Below, one piece after another: positions 22,629-33,994 of a DNA stretch of 64,000 nt. Within the stretch, counting starts at the first letter, position 1, and every line of letters starts with the position of its first letter. Origin of the DNA: Niebla homalea. Lineage: Eukaryota; Ascomycota; Lecanoromycetes; Lecanorales; Ramalinaceae. Under the pieces are notes generated by a model. It made no database searches, was not told the origin of the DNA, and saw nothing but the letters and a program-made list of their open reading frames with translations. The position numbers and the translations under genes were made by a program. The DNA lies in NCBI GenBank assembly GCA_019925105.1, contig JAHGAU010000007.1, positions 248,001 to 312,000 of the forward strand, in the 5' to 3' direction.

Positions 22629-25553
22629 TTAGGTCTCCTTCTGTTTGCCTTTTCCACTGCTTGGCCCATCTTCAACCAAAGCCAGCCTTTCGCTTCCCTC
22701 TCGCTCTGCGCTAAGCGTGCTCTCTCCGTCCCCATCACTTTTGTTCACCACACGTAGCTTCTCTCTCGGTACTGTGAACATCACTTGGACAACTCGCTTC
22801 TCCACCGCCGACTCAACATCCCATTCTTCATCCTCTGCGGGTGTCTGAACCTTTTCCGCTGATTGGCCGCCCTCAACAGCCCAGTCTTTAGCGCCCTGCT
22901 TCTTCTTCCAGAGCATTGCCCCAGTGCTTGCAGATCGGCGTGGAAACGCAGACTGATCGTGCGTAGACTGATCGTGCGCAGCTTTGAGTGGGGATGAGGG
23001 CGAGCTGTCCCCATGCTCAGGAGACGCTGACATGCTGCGCTCTCCTGTAAACACACGTCGTACACTACCCATCCATCCTCGAGCCCGACTTCGCGTTCTC
23101 GTTGGTGAGATCGGTTCGGCGTAGTCTGACAGCAGCCCTTCGGTTTCGGGATGGTGCGGGACTGATGTTCTTGCAGTCGCAAAACTGTTAGGCGTGTCAG
23201 CCCTATGCTCCATCATTCGATCGGTACCGTTGTATGACGTCAAAGACTGTGAGCGTTGATGTCCTGCACGTGGCTTGTGCCCAGATACACTGCCTTGAAG
23301 ATCGAAAGGCGTAGTATCATTTGTGGAGCGGAAGGGAGCGGCGCTGAACAGCGCGGCGGACCGTTGCGACAATGTTCGGCTGACAGTCCCTACAGAGTGC
23401 TGGCCAGAACCTGACGACAACATCGAGCGCGCTGATTTCTCACTCAGCGAGGAGGATGTTCGATCAGTCTTGTCGGGCGAGAGACGATCTGCTTGGTGAT
23501 GCATCAATGCATCGGCGGCCGTCCAGTCATTGACCCATCGTCGTATCTCAATTTCCCTCTCTTGTGGTGATTGTGGAGAAGAGCTTCGAGACCGATTTGG
23601 AGGATTGAGGACCGGTACGTTGCTGAGTAAATCAAAATCCCTCGGCTGAATAGTCTCATAGTCCACAGGGCTAGCCTCGTGGTTGACCTCTTCGTCGTAC
23701 TCGTCCCGCTCATCGATCGGATGTATGTTGTTGAAGTCTGGCGTTCGCCTACCATTGTCAAACCGTGGAGCTGGTTGATAAGTGCCACGTGAATGCAGCG
23801 ACCGCCTAAGACCTCTGGTGGGACTAGGGACATCATACGACAGACCTGTCCTGTCCGCCTCAAACTCTGCACGGCTTCCGGCTGCATTTGGTCGCCCACT
23901 GTTCCATAACTTGGCACCGCCGGGCCTATCAACAGACCGCATCTCGTTCACACCGTCATGCCGGTCATGTATAGCGATATCTGAGGGATCATACCGTTGA
24001 GCGCTTGCAGCTAATCCACGAAGCTCTTCGTCTCGCGCGTCTCTTCGTTTCTTCAGTCGCTTACTGTACCAGAAGTATATGATAACAAGGATAATCAGGG
24101 CAAGGATTCCCAGAGTCAGCCCGACTGCTAGGCCAGTCTTCTTGGCTGCACTCTCTTCACCCTCCTTGTTTTGCACTGATGCCTTTGATGTCTTACCATT
24201 TGCAGGTGGGGGAGAATAATTGGTGATCCAAGTACTTGATGTCGTGTTGAAGAAGTATGTCTGTGAGTTTGTCGGCGAGCTCTGTCGTTTCCTCTTCGAA
24301 CTGCTTGAGCTTGGAATCTGGTAGCCACCAACTACCATGATGACATCTTCCGATAGCAAGGTCGCGCCGTGACCGTAGATGCCAGCACCAGATGCTAGAC
24401 CTGGTCCAGTCTGGACTGGCACGCTCCATTGCCAATCTCCACTCCCTCCGTAGCCCTGACCAAGCTCCAGAATTGCAAGCTGCGGGTCCGCCGGCTGTGT
24501 GATATCACCAACCCAGCCGCCGAGTACAACAATTTTGGAGCCGTCTGATGTCAGCACCGCAGTATGGCCAGACCTGGAATCGATCGTCGAGTCCCGCACG
24601 GCGAGATCGGTCTTGGGTGTGTCCGAAGGAAGATCGACAGATACAAAAGACCAGCTCTTCTCGGGCAAAGAGAACAAGGCGACCTGTGACATGTTGATGA
24701 AAGCAGTCTGGGTGTGACCGCCTACAAGAACGAAGTTTTGATTTTGAGATGCGGTCTGGTTTTCCACTGGAGCAGAAAATGTAGGATCGAGAGGTGTAAC
24801 GGTGAAACCTGCTTCAGCTACGGGTGGGCCTTTGCTTGGGGCTATTCCCAAAGAGAAAGATGTTGGAGAGGTCGAGGACGGCTGATCAGATTGTATGGTG
24901 AGCATGCTGTTGGAGTAGTTGGCCGCTTGAGTCCAATCTTCGGCTGTTGAGCTGGTGGAATTTGGGCACATCCCTCCAAAGATGTAGATATCGGCGGAAG
25001 AGTTGGTCGTTGAGGCGAATGTGAAGCCCACAGCCAGGTTGTTGGCACCAGCTAAATTTTGGGGTCCAACAACTCCAGTAGCTGCCAACGATACCTCTTG
25101 CCATGACGGATTTGTCCTGATATCTGATTTGGGATCCTTCAACAGCCAAAGACTCGCATCTCTTGCGCCACTCGTACAACTGCCAGCATATGCAAAGATG
25201 TTTCCCTGTTTGTCGATCACTGGTGTGTATCCAGTCTCTTCATCCTTGAGGAATGGCAATGTCGGCGAAACTGTGACAAGGGGAAGGTTCGCATTGTTTA
25301 ACGTGGTCGTGGTATTCAGAGCTAGCAACTGAGCGCTTTGAGCGTCTGAGCCTGCCCGGAATATGTAGACGATCCCATCAGCTGCCGAGGCTGTCAGGAT
25401 TTGGGTTGGTGTATACGGCAGCGAAGCCATAGGACCAGCTACCGCTGCTGATGTCCGGTCAATCACAGACGCATGATTGAAGCGACCTTGACGATGAGGA
25501 GGTCGATTCGAAGCAAGAGCAAAGCCTGCTCCAATTGCACTAGAGACTTGCAA
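22629..25553 (-). CDS. Kelch/beta-propeller single-pass membrane protein (5' end unresolved)
   Basis: The continuous frame encodes about 974 aa with an extracellular part built of Kelch-like repeats (for example HTAVLTSDGSKIVVLGG and GHGATLLSEDVIMVVGG). One membrane span lies at about 474-495 (LAVGLTLGILALIILVIIYF), stopped by the basic KRLKKRRDAR. A roughly 480-residue Ser/Pro/charged cytosolic tail follows. This type I layout suggests a surface or endomembrane sensor or adhesion protein; no function is assigned. No ATG lies at the apparent N-terminus: 25553 is a TTG and the first in-frame ATG is at 25430. The frame stays open and coding-like up to 25688. A first exon carrying the signal peptide is therefore probably missing, but I found no convincing splice partner. 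Confidence 0.75.
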   Translation of the reverse strand: MQVSSAIGAGFALASNRPPHRQGRFNHASVIDRTSAAVAGPMASLPYTPTQILTASAADGIVYIFRAGSDAQSAQLLALNTTTTLNNANLPLVTVSPTLPFLKDEETGYTPVIDKQGNIFAYAGSCTSGARDASLWLLKDPKSDIRTNPSWQEVSLAATGVVGPQNLAGANNLAVGFTFASTTNSSADIYIFGGMCPNSTSSTAEDWTQAANYSNSMLTIQSDQPSSTSPTSFSLGIAPSKGPPVAEAGFTVTPLDPTFSAPVENQTASQNQNFVLVGGHTQTAFINMSQVALFSLPEKSWSFVSVDLPSDTPKTDLAVRDSTIDSRSGHTAVLTSDGSKIVVLGGWVGDITQPADPQLAILELGQGYGGSGDWQWSVPVQTGPGLASGAGIYGHGATLLSEDVIMVVGGYQIPSSSSSKRKRQSSPTNSQTYFFNTTSSTWITNYSPPPANGKTSKASVQNKEGEESAAKKTGLAVGLTLGILALIILVIIYFWYSKRLKKRRDARDEELRGLAASAQRYDPSDIAIHDRHDGVNEMRSVDRPGGAKLWNSGRPNAAGSRAEFEADRTGLSYDVPSPTRGLRRSLHSRGTYQPAPRFDNGRRTPDFNNIHPIDERDEYDEEVNHEASPVDYETIQPRDFDLLSNVPVLNPPNRSRSSSPQSPQEREIEIRRWVNDWTAADALMHHQADRLSPDKTDRTSSSLSEKSARSMLSSGSGQHSVGTVSRTLSQRSAALFSAAPFRSTNDTTPFDLQGSVSGHKPRAGHQRSQSLTSYNGTDRMMEHRADTPNSFATARTSVPHHPETEGLLSDYAEPISPTRTRSRARGWMGSVRRVFTGERSMSASPEHGDSSPSSPLKAAHDQSTHDQSAFPRRSASTGAMLWKKKQGAKDWAVEGGQSAEKVQTPAEDEEWDVESAVEKRVVQVMFTVPREKLRVVNKSDGDGESTLSAEREGSERLALVEDGPSSGKGKQKET

Positions 25554-26101
25554 GTAGATGTTGTGAAGAGTGCAATCCAGATCTTGAACTCCTAATCTTG
25601 CTGGCGACTTGCATGAAGTCTGGAAGGGGAGATTATGTGGGGTCCAAGGAAGTATCAGAGTGTTCGTACCACGTTTGGGCGCTATGCATCATGCTGATGA
25701 TGCAAGCAATAAAATCGCAACAACATCAGCTTTTGGCGAATCGGGTTCGTTTGTTTTGACACTAGCCCGTTGTCACAACAACTAATCTTGAATTTCTTTA
25801 GCTTTATGCAATGCATCATTTCAACATGCAAGAGGCGAGTCGGAAAGTCTGTATATTTTCCTATCCATGATGTAAGCAGTCAAGTAGTCAAATTCTCAGT
25901 GCCGTTCCAATGGTTTTGAGCTGAACGGGCTGTTGTGAACATTGATGCCAAGCTTTGACTGTCTTTAAGCACGCGCACCAAAAATGCAGCTATCGCCATG
26001 ATGTGTCCTTGATGGCAGCGGAAAGTCTTTGGAATTTGGTTTTTCAGCATGATTGCTGTAGCGCACCGCGGTTTCATCACGGTATACTGCTTCGTATGCA
26101 C
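25554..26101. other. Spacer upstream of the Kelch gene
   Basis: It probably contains the missing first exon and promoter of the Kelch gene together with the AIM19 3' end. One short minus-strand frame (from the ATG at about 26034, MAIAAFLVRVL...) has a hydrophobic start but could not be spliced to the Kelch frame. Confidence 0.35.
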
Positions 26102-26555
26102 TTAGGAGGGTAAATCGGGGCTGTTGAACCTGAACCCTTTTTTCTGTACATAGACATATCCACAGCACAGCACATTCATCGCACATGTTGCCTGAGTTGT
26201 GCCCCTGATAATGCCTCTGTATCCAAACTTTTGAGAGAGTTGTTGCTGCCGTCGCCGTGATAAGAGGAGGTACAGTGCTGACCAACCGCCCGTGATACCA
26301 GCAGAATCGGCTTTAAGGTCAAAGAGATTGAAGTAGGTGCTGGCGAGAAATACCGGAGGGAAAAGCATTGGTATCCATTGGAAAGGTCGAACAGACTGGG
26401 CCACGATGAGACTTGCAAGACCTGTGGGAGGCACTGGAGACTCTGGATTCCGTCATTAGCTGCTATCCTCTCAGATGATGCATTTGAGGCTACAAACCTC
26501 CCCACGCTCTGATACCCTTCCTAATACTCCCCTCCGGCGGTCCTTGTGCAGCCAT
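26102..26555 (-). CDS. AIM19: AIM19-like mitochondrial membrane protein
   Basis: Two exons, 26498-26555 and 26102-26442, joined across a 55-bp intron (GTTTGT donor, GCTAAT branch, CCAG acceptor), encode 132 aa. The protein has two to four short hydrophobic segments and the family landmark GWSALYLLLSRRR in the middle. Yeast Aim19 is a small mitochondrial membrane protein whose loss alters mitochondrial genome inheritance; its molecular role is unknown. The first exon (MAAQGPPEGSIRKGIRAWG) splices in phase 1 to SPVPPTGLASL. Identification rests on the central motif, size and hydrophobicity pattern recalled from the family. Confidence 0.75.
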
Positions 26556-28095
26556 TTCGTTTCTTGACGTTGATTCGAGCTGTCAATGGGCAGTATGTGG
26601 CGAGTGAAAGTAGGAAGAAAAATATAGGAGATGCTCATTCTGGACTAGCGGCCTTGGCACGTGTATGTGGTCATTTTCACTTATTCCTTTGCTAATGCCC
26701 AAGATGTCGAAACTGCATCGAATAACGTTTTACTTCCGGCCTGTCTTTAATTGTAGTGATTGAAATACAACTGCGGAGCCATGGAAGCTCTTCATTCGAT
26801 TGTCTCGTAGGCAGGGTGTAGACACATCTGGCGCATTCCGTCTTCGTTGTCGTGAGTATCGAAAAAACGTCATGTTTCCCTTGCCAAATAATCATGCTGT
26901 TCTCTTGTCCATTCGTTGTCTACAAAAACCATTAGAGACAACTAGTACCATTAGCTGTCCTTATTCAGACTGGGATTCTATCACGGCATCCATGACTTCT
27001 TCCTGTCACAAAGGCATGCCGTGATATTATTCGAAGCAAAATCGAGAGATGAGCTGTCCAACAAGACAGACGAATGTGCGCGAAACCAACTCGCATTCTT
27101 CCTTTCTCGCATCAGTTCATACAATTCCATCAGTATTTGAGGTCCTAGAAATAAACCCATTGCCTCCGCGATGCAAAAGCGATCTTGCAAGGCTACAGCG
27201 CCAAATCACCCAATGATCACTTCCAGGACTCAAGGTTTGTCCAAAGGTCCACATTCACCAAGAGGTCGAGTCTGACTGCCCACGACAGATCATATGACAA
27301 AGGTCGTTGGTGACCTCTTCATCGCATTCGTGAGCCGCAACGAAGCGGGAAACAAATCGAGCTGTTGAATCGATATTCTTACGAGGTGCTGGCGCTAGAC
27401 GAACATAATTATCAAATTCACTTGCTAGGACCTCTTTATTCATGGTATTTCACGCCGACGATGAGACCTTATCTATAAGAGTGATAGCCACAAGCTAAGT
27501 GACGGTGTTGATTCCCGTATGGGCCCATCATTTGCAGACAGAGGCGTCCGATCATATCTACGACGTTGTAAACGGTAGACGCAGAGCGGATCGCATCTCA
27601 CAAACATTCACCAGGAGTGAACTTTCAGGAGGTCTCAGCCATATTACTTTAAACTCTGGAGCCGCCAATCCAAGCTGCGTCCCGACTGTAGGTTATAAAC
27701 GACAACAACTTTGAGTCAAAGGAGGATGAAGGTGTTAACCAAGGCACACATAGACGTGCTTACACTATCTCGACTCCCCCATAGCAAATAAGACTAACAT
27801 AGTAAACTATAATTGCGTTAGTATAGATTACTAAGGAAGGGCAATAAGACTTCCTTTACGGGTAAACAGAGACGCATAGCAATACAGGTTACTCGCATAG
27901 CCACTGATGAGGACGTTCTCTGAAGGAGTCGAGGATGAGGGGCTGGGGAGGCTTGTTTGTGCCAATATAGCCGCAGAACGACCCGATGTGGGTGGTTGCG
28001 ACGGATCTATTGAGTCAATCAATGTTCCTTCAATCATCAATCATCCAAGACACGGTGATCGGATACAGTGAATCAATTGGATACTTCCGCCCACA
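26556..28095. promoter_or_regulatory. Divergent interval between AIM19 and MVD1
   Basis: This 1.5-kb interval holds both promoters. Short open frames on both strands (for example 27255-27443 minus) do not resemble known proteins, and I assigned no sterol-regulatory site. Confidence 0.4.
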
Positions 28096-29355
28096 ATGGC
28101 TGAAGACATGATATATCGCGCCAGCACGACAGCCCCAGTCAATATTGCAGTCATCAAGTAAGTACATCCGTCCAAACCCTCTCTCCAAGCCGCAAGCCGA
28201 TGGCTTTGAACGTCCAAAAACTTATCTCTCTCCGTCCATCACAGATACTGGGGCAAACGTGACCCCCACCTCAACCTTCCCACTAACTCCTCCCTCTCCG
28301 TCACCCTCGCCCAATCCGACCTCCGCACCCACACCACCGCCTCCTGCTCCCCCACCTACCCAGCTTCGGAAGGCGACACCCTCCTCCTGAACTCGCTCCC
28401 ACAACCACTCACCACCCCTCGCTCCCAAGCCTGCCTCACCGCCCTCCGCTCCCTCCGTCGATCCATCGAGCATGCCAACCCTTCCCTCCCCCCCTTATCC
28501 ACCTACCCCCTCCACATCATCTCCACCAACAACTTCCCCACCGCCGCCGGCCTCGCCTCCTCCGCCGCCGGTTTCGCCGCCCTCATTCGCGCCATCGCCG
28601 ACCTCTACGCCCTCCCGCAATCCCCGGAAGACCTCTCCCTCATCGCGCGGCAGGGCTCCGGATCGGCGTGCCGGAGCCTGCTGGGTGGGTACGTCGCCTG
28701 GGACGCCGGCGCCCTCCCCGACGGCAGCGACAGCAAAGCCCGCCTCGTGGCGGCCAAGAGCCACTGGCCCGGAATGCGCGCGATGATCCTCGTGGCCTCG
28801 GCCACCAAGAAGGACGTCAGCAGCACCAGCGGGATGCAGCATACCGTCGCCACCTCGGCGCTCTTCCGGACCCGGGCCGAGGTGGTGGTGCCGCGGGAGA
28901 TGGGCGCGATGGAGCGCGCGATCCAGAACCGCGATTTCGAGACGTTTGGGAGGACGGCGATGAGGGAGAGTAATAGCTTCCACGCCTGCTGCTTGGATAC
29001 CGAACCCCCGATCAGGTATCTCAATGATGTGAGTTGGGCGGCTATGCAGGTGGTCAGGGCGATCAATGAACGGATGGGGAGGGTGGTGGCCGCATATACG
29101 TTCGATGCGGGGCCGAACTGCGTGGTATATTTCTTGGAGGAGGATAGGGCCAACGTGGTGGGATGCTTGGGAGGGTGTTTGGAAGAGCGGATGGTGGAGA
29201 AGGTGGATGGTGGGGTGGAGTTGGGGGAAGGGTATGAGGGGGCGAAGGAGGTGTTGAGGAAGGGGGTGAGTAGGGTGATTATGACTGGGGTGGGGGAGGG
29301 GCCGGTGAGCGTGGAGGAGCATTTGATTGATGAGAGAGGGGAGGAAATTAAGTAA
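28096..29355 (+). CDS. MVD1: Diphosphomevalonate decarboxylase
   Basis: This enzyme converts mevalonate 5-diphosphate to isopentenyl diphosphate using ATP, the last mevalonate-pathway step feeding sterols, dolichol and prenyl groups. Two exons, 28096-28157 and 28245-29355, with an 87-bp intron (GTAAGT...CACAG), encode 390 aa, close to yeast (396). The N-terminus APVNIAVIKYWGKRD spans the splice junction and is diagnostic. The GHMP-kinase ATP loop PTAAGLASSAAGFAA follows, then RQGSGSACRSLLGGYVAW and the substrate-site segment SSTSGMQHTVATS. The C-terminus EEHLIDERG matches the family end, so I accept the TAA at 29353. The exon is unusually C-rich and depleted in ATG, GTG and TTG codons early on. 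It converges with ELP1. Confidence 0.95.
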
Positions 29356-29567
29356 GTAGAATATTGATATCAGACCAGGTTGAGGTTCCGGTGAGGCTGA
29401 AATTGCGCTTGGTCATTACGATGTGAAACCCATGATAGAACGACATTAGAATGATGCAATGTCAACGCATTTTCCAGTTTTCAAATACGATTGAAAATGG
29501 GTAAACAATCTGCCAACTTCACCACGCGAGCACCCTACCACTTTCATCTCCGCAATGACGTTATTCT

Positions 29568-32500
29568 TCACCCGCCGAGTAAAGCAAGCTTGTCAAACCT
29601 CTTCACATCGGGGGACTTCCGAGGCTTACTGCTCTCATCCAGGCTTTCTGCTAGAACACCATCCCCTCCTTGGGGTCGATAATCCTCCCCGCCCTCTCTC
29701 TCCAGATTCGTATCGTTGCTTTCTTTGACATGGCCATCCTGGAAGACCTCATGCAAGCACCCGTTGCACATCTCAATGACCTCTAGCATCGCGTTCTGCA
29801 CCGCCCTTGCTCGCTCTCTCATACCTCTCTGTGCCAGAGCCGTCACGAGACGCGAGACCTCTTCGTTGACCGAATTGACTCGCTCAATCAATCTCGCCAC
29901 ACTGTTCACCAAATACTCTTCTTCGTAAACACCTCCCTTCTTCCCTCTGGCTCTCTTCCTCTCTTCCCTCCGTCGATTCTTCGATGTTTTCCTGGTAGCA
30001 TTGGTGCCTACGGTCCCCGTGCGGTTCGTATATCTCGTATACAATGACCCACCCGTCGTAGACGCATCAGTAGGAGCGATGGAGACATCATCAGGCACGT
30101 CGCCGCCGCCAGGAATGTCGCCTTCCCAGTAAGCCAGAGGATCCTCGGCTTTTTTGGCTCTGAGTTCGCTGATCCGTGGGATCTGGGCATTAAGCTGGGA
30201 TTTGCAGTCGGCCAGGAGTTCGGTCATGGTTGCCATCCCCTCAACCAAGCCAGGATCAATCACTGCTTCGAGGAGGTCGAGACGTTGGTGTAGAGCGGCA
30301 ATGCGGATCGCATCCGAGAAGTGGTAGCCTTTGCAGAAGAATTTGGCAGCCATGGATGAATCGAAAAGATAGTCCTGGTGTATGAGAGCGGCTGAATGGA
30401 AATCCTTCGTCTCTACCATATCATCCAAGAGATTTCGCGCCAGTGATTGAAGACGCGACGCTTCGAAAGGCACAAAGCTTGCATTGGAGAGACACTCTCG
30501 CCACAAGTGAGCCTGACGAAACGCTTCACAGGCTGACTGGTGGTCTTTGAGAGACTCATATGCGATGCCAGCTTCTCTAAATCTGCCTGTCTGCTCCAAA
30601 TGCTCGGCGTATATGCGTGTTATGTCTTGGAGTCTGTCATCTCGGTACCTGTAAAGCTCCAGAGCTTCTGCATAGAGACTATGCTTGACAACGTACGATC
30701 TGACTTCGTCAGAAGCATCCAGTTCATGGAGACTATTCAGAGCTTTCACATGGCGACGCAAAATGTCATCAATAGAGAAATGCCGCCGCAGTGGTGGCAT
30801 CTGCTGTAGATTTTGTAGGAAGGGCAGGTACTCCCTTGGGTCCTTCTGCGATTGCTGAGCGATTAACAGCGTCAGTTCTAGACAATACAAGCCCAAAGCA
30901 TGGTCATAGAGTTTATTGACATCGACCAAGAAGCAGATATGCTCAATCAAAGCATCGACTTTCTGGCGATCGGCTTCGGATTTGCGAATCTTTTCGATCT
31001 GTATCAATGCAGCTTCTAGGTCTGGTGGAGTCTTGCAGACATGGGCAGTCAGTGTATTCTGTAATCGCTCGGAAGTCTTGTTCTTGAATACCGCGAGGAA
31101 GCTATCGCAGACTGTATTGATCTTGGAGCCTCCATAGGCGATGGCATTGGGAGGTGTATGTGTCTCTCGGTTTGTAAGGGTTTCCTTATACATTGTTTGG
31201 GAGACATCTTCATCTCTGAGTTGGGACAAGAACAGATCGATGTGCTCGGTTTTCTGAACCTGATCAACGAATAACCTAAAGTTCGAACGAAACTGTTCCG
31301 GATTATGGTCGTATAGTATGTTCATGTCAACTCGGTGATTTCTGCATGCGAAAAATGCTTTTCTGTATTGTTTGCGATTGATGCTGCGTCTGACACCAGC
31401 AAGTACCAATGCACGTGGGTAAATGGTTTCAAGATTCCCTCTAGGCATTTGGAGCACCAGAGCGAAGATAGATGGCATGACAGTCACCAATCTGGCGCCT
31501 CGTTCAATACTTCGGCTTCGCTCATCTGATTCTGCGTTGTCTGCCGGGATTCCCAGTGCTTCAACATCCTGAGTGAGGTGGACAAATTTTAGTAGCTGAG
31601 CAGTCGTAAATATCAGATGGGCGGGAGTCAGTGTGAATGAGGTGCAGCCCCTTGCTAAGCAACGCTCATTGGCGAATAGGGATCCTTGCTCGTCCAGACG
31701 AAACGTGATATACTGCTCGTAGCTAGCATCATCGCGGGTGTCTGGATTGATGGTCGTTTTACTGTTCCCATTTGTGAGAGGGTTTGTCTCTCTTGAATCC
31801 GTCTTCCGATCTAGATTCTGGTGGATCTGAGATGGAAATCCGTAAACGGCACAATTTACTGTCTGCTTTGTAGATCTCTGATAAGCTGCAACCAAATGCT
31901 TACTTGGCGTGTTGTGTCTAGATTGCTTCTGACGACGAGTGACTGAGGGATCAGATTGAGCACCAACGACCAGCATGTAATTTGATACTTTCCCAACGGT
32001 ATGGTTTGCGAGTAATTGCAGATCTTCGTCGATATCTTGGATAGCGGTCTTCTGGACTCCATCTGGAGCGACAAGCTGAAGGTCCCACCCAGTAGAAGTG
32101 CTTTGTAAGATGCCCACCATCTCCATACTAAAAGCCAATTGCAGAAGCATACTGTGTGGCTTGCCGTGCAATGCCATCTGCCACATACGGGTGGGGGTCT
32201 CTTGGACTGAGGTCGCCATCATCTGCCACAGCTCAACATTGGGCTGAGAAAGAATGGCGATCAGGATGGTTTTGTCCTTGACTGACACTGCAACATCGGA
32301 GATGGGATGATCAACTTGGATTTCACAGAACGCCATTGGTGGTGGTACGTTGGCAGTACGCAGAGGAGTGATTTTCAGATTCCGGCCATCAATGACTGCG
32401 ATCAGGCCATAGTCATTTGGGGAAGACGTTGGGCTGTTGGTGATGACCGAAGCGTAGGCAAGCGTCTGGACGGTCTCATCATTCCAGGCTGTGAAATGCA

Positions 32501-33566
32501 AAGCCTTTTCAGGATGCCAACAGAAACCTCGGATATTATGAATTTCTTGTTTGAGGTAGTAGTGATAATTGCCCATGGTCCAAAGCTGTACACTTTCCTT
32601 GAGGCAAACAGCCAGTACCGAGGAATCTACATTCCACTTCAGCCTAATACTCGGTCCTGACTCAAGCAGCTCCTCGGCGCTCAGCCTCAGGTCAAATCGT
32701 CCATGGCGAAGGCCATTCCGCTCAAAGTAGATAACCCTGGCAATGTTATCAAGAAGTTGAATGCTTGCAATCACGTTGCCCTCAGGTCGCCAACTCAAGG
32801 CACTAAGCAAGTCGTCCACTGGCTCGCTGACACTGTCGAGGACGCCCTCCCTGGAGAAGACCCGAATGATTCTTCTTGAACCCTCAATGCTGTTGACGGC
32901 AACGTAAGCCCCATCGCCTCGCCAGCTGATTGTGATCGAATGGTCATCAGAAGGGTGCAGAAGTCCTCCATCGACTGTCTCAGGCACCGTTGGATCACGC
33001 AAGACTCGCGCTTTCTTTCCCTTGAATTGTGTCTCTTTTTTACCCCACCCAACAGAAACATGATTAGACACGTTAAGATCTTCGGTCGACAAAGAAAGAC
33101 TGACAGTGTTCTCGAAGTCTCTTGTCATGTAAAGCACAGTAGACGCATTTGTGGCTATAGCCAACAGTTCTTCATCAGGAGACCAGGCAGCAGCTGCAAT
33201 GCCAATATCGACTGATCCAACAATCTCGATCTTTTCTTCATGTTCAAGAGGATCTTCACGGACAATGATCAAGTCTCCGCCAGCCAAGATCAAGCATATA
33301 GTCTGAAGGTCTGGAAAGCAATGTAGATCGAGGACTTTATCGCATTCTAGATTTGGTAGGGGACAGGGTGCGTCCCAGGAAGCTATGAGAAGCCATTCTT
33401 TCTCGCGTTTCTTCCATCGTCTAAGATCTATCAAGGCGCTCTCTGGGGTGGGACCAAAGCTTGCAACAATGCTGTCATCTTGGCCCACATCCCAATGAGC
33501 AGCTGTCACATGTCGCGCTGCTGGTATTTCTATCAAAGTTCGGCCAATGTTGCGGAGGTTTCGCAT
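29568..33566 (-). CDS. ELP1: Elongator complex subunit 1
   Basis: ELP1 (IKI3/IKAP) is the scaffold of the Elongator complex, which adds carboxymethyl groups to wobble uridines of tRNAs in the cytosol. The single exon encodes 1332 aa, the family's size. The N-terminal half forms two WD40 propellers and the second half a helical TPR-like dimerisation region. A basic cluster near 1190-1212 (RRREERKRARGKKG) matches the conserved tRNA-binding/NLS motif, followed by EEEYLVNSVARLIERV. The start was set at the ATG at 33566 (MRNLRNIGRT), a typical Elp1 opening; the frame continues a few codons upstream without an ATG. It lies 212 bp from the MVD1 stop in convergent orientation. Confidence 0.95.
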   Translation of the reverse strand: MRNLRNIGRTLIEIPAARHVTAAHWDVGQDDSIVASFGPTPESALIDLRRWKKREKEWLLIASWDAPCPLPNLECDKVLDLHCFPDLQTICLILAGGDLIIVREDPLEHEEKIEIVGSVDIGIAAAAWSPDEELLAIATNASTVLYMTRDFENTVSLSLSTEDLNVSNHVSVGWGKKETQFKGKKARVLRDPTVPETVDGGLLHPSDDHSITISWRGDGAYVAVNSIEGSRRIIRVFSREGVLDSVSEPVDDLLSALSWRPEGNVIASIQLLDNIARVIYFERNGLRHGRFDLRLSAEELLESGPSIRLKWNVDSSVLAVCLKESVQLWTMGNYHYYLKQEIHNIRGFCWHPEKALHFTAWNDETVQTLAYASVITNSPTSSPNDYGLIAVIDGRNLKITPLRTANVPPPMAFCEIQVDHPISDVAVSVKDKTILIAILSQPNVELWQMMATSVQETPTRMWQMALHGKPHSMLLQLAFSMEMVGILQSTSTGWDLQLVAPDGVQKTAIQDIDEDLQLLANHTVGKVSNYMLVVGAQSDPSVTRRQKQSRHNTPSKHLVAAYQRSTKQTVNCAVYGFPSQIHQNLDRKTDSRETNPLTNGNSKTTINPDTRDDASYEQYITFRLDEQGSLFANERCLARGCTSFTLTPAHLIFTTAQLLKFVHLTQDVEALGIPADNAESDERSRSIERGARLVTVMPSIFALVLQMPRGNLETIYPRALVLAGVRRSINRKQYRKAFFACRNHRVDMNILYDHNPEQFRSNFRLFVDQVQKTEHIDLFLSQLRDEDVSQTMYKETLTNRETHTPPNAIAYGGSKINTVCDSFLAVFKNKTSERLQNTLTAHVCKTPPDLEAALIQIEKIRKSEADRQKVDALIEHICFLVDVNKLYDHALGLYCLELTLLIAQQSQKDPREYLPFLQNLQQMPPLRRHFSIDDILRRHVKALNSLHELDASDEVRSYVVKHSLYAEALELYRYRDDRLQDITRIYAEHLEQTGRFREAGIAYESLKDHQSACEAFRQAHLWRECLSNASFVPFEASRLQSLARNLLDDMVETKDFHSAALIHQDYLFDSSMAAKFFCKGYHFSDAIRIAALHQRLDLLEAVIDPGLVEGMATMTELLADCKSQLNAQIPRISELRAKKAEDPLAYWEGDIPGGGDVPDDVSIAPTDASTTGGSLYTRYTNRTGTVGTNATRKTSKNRRREERKRARGKKGGVYEEEYLVNSVARLIERVNSVNEEVSRLVTALAQRGMRERARAVQNAMLEVIEMCNGCLHEVFQDGHVKESNDTNLEREGGEDYRPQGGDGVLAESLDESSKPRKSPDVKRFDKLALLGG

Positions 33567-33994
33567 CTCGTTCTTGCGTATTAAAACCAAAAAAAGGAAG
33601 ACGAATCAAGATGAGATTAGTACATGGTCAAACTAGGATGCCATGCAAGCCTCTATCATAGTCTACATTGAGTTACTAACCCATGTCAAACACAATACTA
33701 GTGGGGCCAAAGCCATAGGATAGATCGACAGCTGAAATGGAGAAGGTTCAACTTTGTGCGGGAGGCTTTCAGAATTGATGCCAAGCCAGCCTTTCGATCA
33801 TCAGGAGTCATCAACTACCTTATGGGTCTGAGGCAAGACTAGGTGTATGGATTTTGGAATGTTTTGAGAACTGTTGATACTGCTGTCATATATGTACAGT
33901 CGCTCTGCCATGCTCCCAAAGTCCAGCTGCCACAGCGACCATTCAAACCATTCCTGGGCCAAATCTCCTCCTGGAATCCTTCTTCCTCCCAAAT
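33567..33994. other. ELP1 promoter region and COX8 3' flank
   Basis: This 428-bp gap between two minus-strand genes must contain the COX8 3' UTR and the ELP1 promoter. A minus-strand open frame extends through it from 34184 but belongs to no gene. Confidence 0.5.

Noticed and set aside
28222..29322. Several long minus- and plus-strand frames over MVD1
   Set aside because: They are shadows in GC-rich coding sequence; only the MVD1 frame carries family motifs throughout.
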